DNA of 64,000 bases from Metellina segmentata. Lineage: Eukaryota; Arthropoda; Arachnida; Araneae; Tetragnathidae. The stretch lies in assembly GCA_947359465.1 (NCBI GenBank), contig OX375881.1, positions 123,143,967 to 123,207,966 of the forward strand, in the 5' to 3' direction. This document shows positions 56,728 through 64,000 of the stretch, piece by piece. The position numbers were made by a program, and so were the translations under genes. The first letter of the stretch is position 1. Every line of letters begins with the position of its first letter. Under the pieces are notes generated by a model. The model was not told the DNA's origin, made no database searches, and saw only the letters and a list, made by a program, of their open reading frames with translations.

Positions 56728-56729
<2 letters not shown>

Positions 56730-56912
56730 CACTAACTTACGCGGACCCGAAATCGACGTTATTTGTGTATCGTCGAATGGCAACATCAGAGAGTTACACG
56801 AAATGCTGAAGATAGAGATCGGCATGCGAATTGCAAGGTTTGAGCAAACACTAACGTACGCACGTGGACCCGAAATCGACGTTATTTGTGTTTCGTCGAA
56901 TGGCAACAATCA
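56728..56912 (+). repeat. 60-bp segment in direct duplicate
   Basis: AACACTAACTTACG then CGGACCCGAAATCGACGTTA, TTTGTGT.TCGTCGAATGGCAA at 56728-56787 recurs at 56849-56911 with few changes and a small insertion (CACGT). The 60-bp spacer between them is not repeated. Confidence 0.88.
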
Positions 56913-57135
56913 GCGTAAATAAAATAACCAAGATTTTTAGAATTTTTGCTGTTCGAATAGTCGAGGTCAAGTTCTATGCAAAATGGAGTTTCAGTTTAAA
57001 AATGCACGAAAAAGAACTAACCGCGCGAATAAAACAGTTGAACATTTGTTTGAACGGAGAACTCGACGAAGACTTGGTTATCACCATGCTTCAGGCGAAA
57101 ATATTTCTGACGTTTAAGAACACAACTGCGGGAAT

Positions 57136-58860
57136 TTGACAGAATTGTTCACTTTTTGTCATGCCCTTTATTGCAAATATAAATTCAATACAAGTACAAA
57201 ATCTACGAAATGTTGTCATGATGGGAAAGTTTTCCAATCATCCCTGTCGGAAACTCTAGATCTATTAAAAGATTTGCTTTGTGACAGTTCATCTAAAGGT
57301 AAAAATTATCGACACCATATACGCGAATATAATGCAGCTTTAGCTTTTGCTTCAATAGGAGCTGAAATCAGTTCACCTCCAGGGAATGGACCAGATTGCT
57401 TCCGCATTCATGGTCAGATATATCACATTGGTTCACCTTTGTATACAACTGAGAGAAATAAACCTGGATATGGCCAGTTGTATATATTTGTCATATAGAA
57501 AACAATGAGGGCTGCTTGCAAAGTGTTATGGAAAAGCTGGATGAACTAATACGAAAAATAAATCCATTCGCTAAATTCTATTTACAGATGCATCATGTAA
57601 TACAGTGTAAACCCACTATGACTGTGAAAATGGTTTTTATGGAGCATCCAAGTTTCGATATGCGAAGGTATAATGCACCTACATCTAGAACAGAAGTTGT
57701 TTTAATATTTGTTGACGATGGTGAGCCACCTGCAAATCGAGATATTTGCATGCATACGAAAGGAGATAATTGCAAAAGTATTTCACCCATGAACCAATGT
57801 AGTGATCCCATGGTCTATCCTGTACTATTTCCGAGAGGGAAATGTGGTTGGTTTAATGGGATGGAGCACATTGAATCCAGACGGTCAGCAAAACGATCAA
57901 GCGTAACGCAGCTTAAATATTACGCTTATAGGCTCAGAATTTAGCCTTCTGTACAGCAGTGGGAAATTTTTCCAACAGTAAATCGTGAACGCATATGTGA
58001 AAACTGAAGGTTCCCATCTAAATTGCATCAGAATGATTTAAGAGTAGAACTTTACAGTGGGCTTTTAGATGCCTTAGCATCTCGAGCTTAAAATGAAAAT
58101 TTGAGGACAGGCAAATTACTAATACTGCCTTCTAGTTTTCAAGAAAGTTCACGTTCCATGTAGCAAAATTACCAAGATGCAGTGACCATGGTTAGAAAAT
58201 TAGGACGACCAGATTTGTTTGTGACATTCACTTCATGCTACATGGCCTGAAATTTTAAAAGCAATGCCACAATTCCATAAACCTGAACATAGGCCATATA
58301 TTGTCGCTCGAGTTTTCAAAATGAAACCATCTGAGCTATTAGATGATATTCTAAAGCGTAATATATTTGGTACTGTCATTGCTTATATTTATGTAATTGA
58401 ATTTCAAAAGCACGGCTTACCTCATGCGCATATTCTATTGACACTCGATTCAAACTCCAAGATCCGTACTAACGACGATATATACAAATATGTCAGTCCA
58501 AAGTTGCCTGACGTTACTCTCAATCGAAGATTATTCGAGATTGTTACAAAATAGATGACTCATGGCCCCTGTGGTATTTTAAACCCCAATTCCCCCTGTA
58601 TGAAGGACTCAAAAATGTATGCTGCGAACAAATTTCCAAAAGAAATTAAAGAAACCACTACTGAAAATATCAATGGAAACCCTATTTACAGAAGGCGATG
58701 TATGGAACCTGTAAAAATTGGTAGATACGACATCGATAATCATTGGGTTATGCCATACAATCCTTTTTTGTTAAAAAAATGTAATGCTAATATAATTGTT
58801 GAAGTGTGTGCATCAGTAAAGAGTGTAAAGTATCTATATAAATATGTATATAAGTGACAT
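57136..58860 (+). pseudogene. Helitron Rep part, broken
   Basis: 57136-57498 shows KCCHDGKV, NYRHHIREYNAALAFASIGA and GNGPDCFRIHGQIYHIGSPL of the N-terminal Helitron domain. 57516-57944 continues to SDPMVYPVLFPRGKCGWF. 58264-58554 contains EFQKHGLPHAHILLTLD with the HxH metal-binding motif at codons 58423-58431. 58555-58857 contains MTHGPCGILNP, CMEPVKIGRYDIDNHWVMPY and KYLYKYVYK, the catalytic tyrosine region. A TGA follows where the family has glycine. HxH and the tyrosines are intact. At least five stops or shifts separate the pieces. Confidence 0.88.
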
Positions 58861-59750
58861 GATGCTGCATCCGTTAATCTACAAAAAGATGGTATAATTC
58901 ACCACGATGAAATTTTAACCTTCCTTGATGGAATATATGTCATTACACCTGAAGCAATGTGGCGCTTGAATGAGTATTGTACGTCTGACAAATCTCATGT
59001 TATGCTAAGATTAAAAAATTTGTTTTAGTTCATTTATCAGAACAACAACAAATTTTTTACCGAGAATGTCAAGAGGATGAAGCTGTTACCCGGTCATCTG
59101 TAAGACAAACAACTTTAACTGATTGGTTTCACCTTAATAGTAATGATGAAGAGGCACATAGTTTTACGTACACTGATATTCTACATTATTATGTATTTAA
59201 TAAAAATGAAACGAAATGGAAAAAAAGGCAGAGAGGAGGTCAGAAGATAGTTGGTAGAATGGCTGTATTAATGTACAGGATAGTGAAAGATACTACCTAC
59301 GAATGTTGTTGATACATAAATCTGGTGTGCAATGAATTTTGAGGATTTAAGAACAGTTAATGGGATAGTTTACACAACCTTTCAACAAGCATACAAAGAG
59401 CTTGGGTTTCTTCAAAAAGATGAACATTGGCATAAAACATTAGCAGATACTGCAATGATGCAAATGCCAAGTTTCTTACGAGTATTATTTACTATTATTT
59501 GTGTATTTGGGGAAGTTGAAGATGTTTCTGAACTTTGGGTACAACATAAAAATTATCTCTGCGAAGATTTTGTTCATAGATACTCTGAAGAGACTGGATC
59601 TCAATATGCACTTGCTAAAATTAATGAGCTTATAAAGGCATATGGTTTGAATTTAACAAAACTTAAACTGCCAGATTTAAATTTACCTTTTTATGTATCT
59701 GCATCCACATATGATAGCGTAGGGAACAAAGTAAAGCTCAGATAAACATG
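58861..59750 (+). pseudogene. Helitron linker region
   Basis: HHDEILTFLDGIYVITPEAMWRLNEY (58897-58977, no stop) links Rep to the linker. Frame 59332-59745 reads FEDLRTVNGIVYTTFQQAYKEL and DVSELWVQHKNYLCEDFVHRY, typical of the region before the Pif1-like helicase. Confidence 0.8.
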
Positions 59751-61010
59751 GATAAATTGAACGTTCAACAGCGATTTGTTGTTCAAATTGTACTGGATGC
59801 CATATATAGCAATCACAAAAATGTTAAAAGCATTTTTTCCTAGATGGACCTGCGGTAACTAGGAAGACTTTTATTTATATCACATTACTACATGCAATCA
59901 GAGGAAGAGGTGATAATGTTACTCCTGTCGCATAAACTGAAACAGCAGCTACATTATTACCTGGAGGAAGAACGATCTGCCCATTCGATATTTATAATAC
60001 CACTCAAATTGAATTCAACTTCAACGTGCAATGTAAAAATAAATTCACTAGAAGCCAAATTATTATTGGAGTGGAAACTGATATTATGGGACGAAGCTCC
60101 AATGACTCCTGTACATGCGTTTTTAACAGTAGATCGTCTACTTCAAGATCTTACAAAATCTCCTGCGCCATTTGGAGGAAAAATTATTTTATAGGGTGGG
60201 ATTTCCGACAGGTACTGCTTGTAATCTAAAGAGGTTCACGGTCGCTAACAGCTGCAAGCTGCCTGAAAAAACACAGATTGTGGTCTCATTTTGAAGTTTT
60301 GAGACTCACGAAAAACAGGCGTGCTTTGGACAGTGATAGAGGATTTTTAAGTTGGCTTCTGAATGTAGAGGATAATTCAAAAATGGGGATCAAGTAAAAT
60401 TACCTTCTATCCAGTTCAGCAACTATATAACGATACAGATTTTTCTACTGTGAAACACCTCAACAACTTAAAGGACGAGCAATTCTGACAGTCACGAATG
60501 ATTTATCTATTCAAATCAATCATCCTGTGTTAAGTTATATGCCTGGTTCAGAAGTTCTTTATGAAAGTGCGATAGTATCGTTAGAGAAGCTCCACAAGAT
60601 CAGCTAGCATACCCAGAAGAATTTGTAAATAGCTTAACACCAAATGGCATGCCACCGCATAAACTTAAAATTAAATGTGGACCAAGGATTATGCTTTTCA
60701 GAAATTTAGCCCCTTCTAAAGGATTGTGCAATGGCACAAGACTTATTGTTATCAATCAACAATAAAATATTGTTGAAGCAAAACGAATGGATGATAACGA
60801 TACAGAAATGTTTCTGATACCTCGTATATATCTCATACCTTCTGATGCAAATATTACCTTTAAATTTAAACGCAAACATTTCCCGATTCGTCTAGCCTTT
60901 TCTATGACAATCAACAAATCGTAAGGGCAAACCTTTGAAAAAATATGTCTGTATCTGACCAAACCAGTGTTTAGTCATGAACAATCATATGTTGGTTTAT
61001 CCAGGGTATA
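59750..61010 (+). pseudogene. Helitron Pif1-like helicase, Walker A destroyed
   Basis: LNVQQRFVVQIVLDAIYSN begins the helicase. The Walker A position (59846-59869) reads GPAVTRKT where the family has GxxGxGKT, so two glycines are lost. Walker B is present as LILWDEAPM (about 60090). Later motifs are [21 protein letters not shown] and the terminal SYVGLSRV (60985-61008). Frameshifts lie near 59880, 60240 and 60570, and stops at 60194 and 60762. Confidence 0.88.
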
Positions 61011-62035
61011 ATCTTTTAATTATTCGACTGTTGTGTCACCAACTTCTCATATTTACAATTGTGTATTTTGAGAAATTTTATGAACAAATATGTTTCTCTA
61101 AATACATTGCGTTTGTTAATGTAGTATGAAATTAGAATTACCGTTTCAAATGCATAAAAGAGAGCTAATTGCAAATGTGGAACTCTTTATATGTCTCAAG
61201 AGAGAAGGGCAGATAATCTAAATGTAGCAATTGATATGTCTTTAATAATCATTTCAGCAATTAAACATACGAGAGACTTGGCTGATTTTTGCAATTTTGA
61301 GTTGTAGTGTATTGTTTTGTGTTTAAATAAATAAAATGTTAATAAATAATAAAATGTTTCTAAGGTTTGAATCATTTTATTATTTCTAAGGTTTGAATCC
61401 TTTCATACTATTTGTATCAAAAACTGTGCATTAATTGAAAGATTTACCATGAAAATGTTTATCCGTAGCCAGCTACTAATGGTTTACGTATACATAGAGT
61501 AAAACAGACTTAGCCTTTTCATTCGAAAATGAGCAAATGTCTTGAATATTCGTGTTTTATTCAGTATTCATAGCTATTACAAACCGCCGAACGCTAGCCT
61601 GGTAGTTGATATATATATATATATTTAAATGTTTACATGATTAGCAGGTATTCTAATTAATAATGCTTGCTAAGGAAAAAGCCTGAATTTCATAAGATTA
61701 CATTTGAATTTCAAAAATTATTATTTCTTTTCGCAGTTTACTTATTTATGTTTTTTTAATTATTTTTTGATTTTTTGGTACATGGGGGAGAGTGCTTTAA
61801 TTTAATTATTAAATGTTTTTTACGAACAAAATTTTCAATTTTTAGTAATGTGATACAATTTTTTCATACACAGTTATTGGTTCTATATATGTTTTTTCAT
61901 GCAATATACCTTACTGTAATTATAAATAATATAATGTGTTGCATGTATGCTTCAAATTTTCTATTAAATATTTCAGTTTTTTGTTCGCCTATTTGTTACA
62001 TTCTGAAAACTACTGATCTTTACTTTGGTAATGGT
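61011..62035. other. unassigned AT-rich DNA
   Basis: CTAAGGTTTGAATC is directly duplicated at 61360 and 61387. A short TA run lies at 61609-61623. No gene; the 109-codon frame at 61775-62104 is low complexity and runs into the SINE. Confidence 0.4.
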
Positions 62036-62357
62036 AATTTTAGTGAACGTCGTACTAGAGCAACACAACGGGCTATTGACGGTGGTCCGGGATCAGTCCC
62101 TTAAGGGAAAGATCCAAAAGACAACACCTCGTAATTTTGAAATATCGGTCAGATGACGAAGCAACAAGCTGGCACCCCACTCTCCAAACTTCCACACCAA
62201 CCCAACGTGAGGATTTTCGGCCACGACAGATTTAAGGTGCACCAGCTGCCTCTACACCATACGCTTACAAACATCCATACCCGGACCCGGATTCGAAACA
62301 GGAACCTTCCTATCTAGAGGCTAACACCTTAACCACTATACCAGTTGGTCGGCATTT
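62036..62357 (-). mobile_element. tRNA-derived SINE, best copy in the window
   Basis: On the minus strand the head reads TGGTATAGTGGTTAAGGTGTTAGCC (box A-like, about 62345-62320), and TTTCGAATCC (box B-like, about 62298-62288) follows about 25 nt later. This spacing fits a pol III internal promoter. The body and tail blocks match 43607-43945. Length is about 320 bp. It needs a partner LINE for movement; none could be matched by 3' tail. Confidence 0.82.
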
Positions 62358-62436
62358 TTCCTCGGGTACTACTGAATACTTCCATCGCAGGTTGGTATCT
62401 CTGTTCATGTATACGCTTAGTTTATGGAAAAAAGAC

Positions 62437-62645
62437 TAGTTACGTCGTGATTTATACCCTAAAAGAGGCTTCAATAAGATATATCGTTCACTATTTTCCA
62501 TAGATCACATAAGTAACATGTGAAGTTAATGGAAATGTATAATGTATGTATACGTACAGTTTTTATCTAGTATATAGTTACGTTGTGATTTTATGGCCTC
62601 AAAGTGAATACCACGAGATATCGCGTTCATCACTTTGAAAAAATC
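62437..62645 (+). repeat. direct repeat, about 140-bp period
   Basis: TAGTTACGTCGTGATTTATACC...AAGATATATCGTTCA (62435-62492) resembles TAGTTACGTTGTGATTTTATGGCC...GAGATATCGCGTTCATCA (62575-62635). Confidence 0.6.
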
Positions 62646-62875
62646 AATTTAATACTTACTGACAAGTTTTTGAACAACAATGTAACTATGTACAACTACA
62701 TTAACAACAGAATTTGAAGGGAGTAGAATAATCCTCTTATATCACTAATACTAATCAATTTGAAAGATTATTTTTCGTCTAGTGGTTTATTCATAACTCA
62801 CATTTAAATCTTTTTAAGATTGAATGTGAACAGTACCCAACTAAATATATTAACAAATCTTCGACAGTTGAAATA
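62646..62875. other. probable 3' flank of the P-like element
   Basis: AT-rich with no open frame. An inverted terminus for the P-like element could not be recognised here. Confidence 0.3.
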
Positions 62876-64000
62876 TCAGCATTTGTTACAGATACTAAAG
62901 GAAAATCTTGAATGATTGAAATTATGTAAATTGTTTAGGTTATCAACGAAACTATCAGTGCTATTTTTTCCATTAGAAGTAGAATGCATGGAAAGTTTTG
63001 ATACAGAAGAAGCATGTGTTTTGATTTCCACTTCAATTACCTGCCTAATAGATATATGGTATTGTGTACCAGCCATTCGAGGATACCGGCCGAACCGACA
63101 ATCTAATTCATCAATCTGAATTGTCCCTAGTAATAAATATGACATGCCGAGCTGTGTCTTACAATACCTAGTAAGTTCTGTTAGACAGGTAGTTGTCAAT
63201 GTTAATGTCCTATGTGTCTCTAGTTAAATGAACTGTGACACAACTCATCTTTCCACAAACCCAACCAACTCAATAATTTAGTAAGAAAAATCAATTTCTG
63301 ATCAGATTTACTGGACGTAATTGGCTCACACATAATATTCCATGAATGTTTTCCTTTATAAGGGGTCTTAACATTTACGATAACAAAACAAGAAAATATT
63401 CCTGTATATGAATAAGTGCTTTCAAACTGTGCTAAATTATACACTGTGTCAAGTTTAACAAGGCTTTGATTTATATGGCATTAAAAACCTGTAGTGCAAA
63501 ATTAACCTTTTGCCTTTCTAAACTTGATGGCCACAATGCTTTTCTACTTAAAGAGAAACCATATTTTAGTAAGTTCAGTGATTCAATTTCATAAAGTTTC
63601 TTCAGTGTAAGAAAGGAAACAGTGCACATCAACTTCTAGAGTTTAAATCAAGTTAGGGAACTGCATTGCCTGCTCAGTATTTTTTAATTTAGCCAATTAT
63701 TTCTAACGCTTTTAATTAAATGGACAGAATCAATTGCAAAAAAACAAAGGCCGTGTTGAGTCAATGGGATGTGGGTATACGTAGATTAATAGTGACTGTG
63801 GATAAAACAAGGTCATTGCTTTGATGTTAATTAAGTTATTGTCAGAAACTGCTTCAAAACGTAATAGGACTTTCTTAATTACATTAAACAATGTTTCTGC
63901 TAAAATTTTATAAGTTAGCAATATATGCACAACCTCTTTATATCTAGAGAACACACTTTGCACCATGAAAACAAAAGCACTTTATGGCATTTCTCCTGAA
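62876..64000 (-). pseudogene. P-element-like transposase (THAP9-related), partial at window edge
   Basis: Three minus pieces are co-linear. 63966-63730 has YKEVVHILLTYKILAETLFN, AVSDNNLINIKAMTLF (Asp of the RNase H-like core) and YVYPHPIDSTRPLFF (next conserved Asp). 63444-63220 has VNVKTPYKGKHSWNIMCEPI and KLIFLTKLLSWLGLW. 63199-62876 has LGMSYLLLGTIQIDELDCRFGRY and AGTQYHISIRQVIEVE, the signature of the P transposase C-terminal part. Stops fill 63730-63444 and a shift lies near 63210. The N-terminal THAP finger would lie beyond the right edge. The family excises at short inverted ends and makes 8-bp duplications. Confidence 0.85.

Larger units (their letters stand above)
57136..61010 (+). 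mobile_element. Helitron (rolling-circle transposon), coding core
   Basis: Co-linear plus-strand fragments of a Rep/helicase protein span almost 4 kb: N-terminal domain, Rep with HxH and the tyrosine motif, linker, then helicase. Stops and shifts are frequent. Terminal features (5' TC, 3' hairpin with CTRR) could not be located with confidence, so the coordinates cover the coding part only. Confidence 0.85.

Noticed and set aside
56586..56909. 107-codon minus-strand frame across the (TA)n tract
   Set aside because: The centre is translated TA repeat (Tyr-Ile) and the flanks are the duplicated segment; not coding.
61590..61625. Helitron 3' terminus (CCGCCGAACGCTAGCC region)
   Set aside because: No clean hairpin followed by CTRR-T was found, so the end is left open.

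Overview
This is eukaryotic, AT-rich, repeat-dominated DNA, most likely from an arthropod. The basis for that is the mix of families: Tc1/mariner, hAT, piggyBac, P-element-like, metazoan MULE, CR1 and RNase H-bearing non-LTR elements, Ty3/gypsy and BEL/Pao LTR elements, a Helitron, and tRNA-derived SINEs. A chelicerate or a large-genome insect is possible, but the sequence does not decide it. I found no convincing host gene. Almost everything recognisable is a mobile element, mostly with stops, frameshifts or truncations.

Left third (1-21.4 kb). Short non-autonomous elements lie here: two 180-181 bp TTAA-flanked piggyBac-type MITEs built from 43-bp palindrome-cored units, a Tigger-like MITE, a TA-flanked MITE, a Helitron-like short element and SINEs. 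There are also two tandem arrays. Two complete but inactivated Tc1-like elements (8491-9854 and 19977-21379) and one MULE with an intact 559-codon transposase frame (13868-16633) follow. The MULE and the second Tc1 element each sit inside a copy of the same older dispersed repeat.

Centre (21.9-43 kb). A Ty3/gypsy element on the minus strand spans 21971-31877, with an 883-bp 3' LTR, PPT, pol fragments, gag zinc knuckles, a PBS candidate and a 5' LTR. A hAT element (25240-27975) with a perfect 8-bp target duplication splits its integrase tail. A piggyBac element entered the 5' LTR at TTAA. That piggyBac is in turn split by a near-complete CR1 element (32885-37025) and cut by a 5'-truncated RNase H-bearing non-LTR element (37757-40235). 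A Tc1 remnant follows, and then a GC-richer block I cannot assign.

Right third (43-64 kb). This holds tail-to-tail SINEs, a BEL/Pao gag remnant, a degenerate transposase-like element of a class I cannot name (45521-49078), a second CR1 copy in the opposite orientation, another RNase H-bearing non-LTR element with only two nonsense codons, a hAT-like fragment, a Tc1 fragment, a long (TA)n tract between duplicated 60-bp segments, a decayed Helitron (57136-61010) with a ruined Walker A motif, a tRNA-derived SINE, and a P-element-like transposase running off the right edge. Genes do not cooperate here in an operon sense. The window records layered insertions whose relative order can be read from the nesting.
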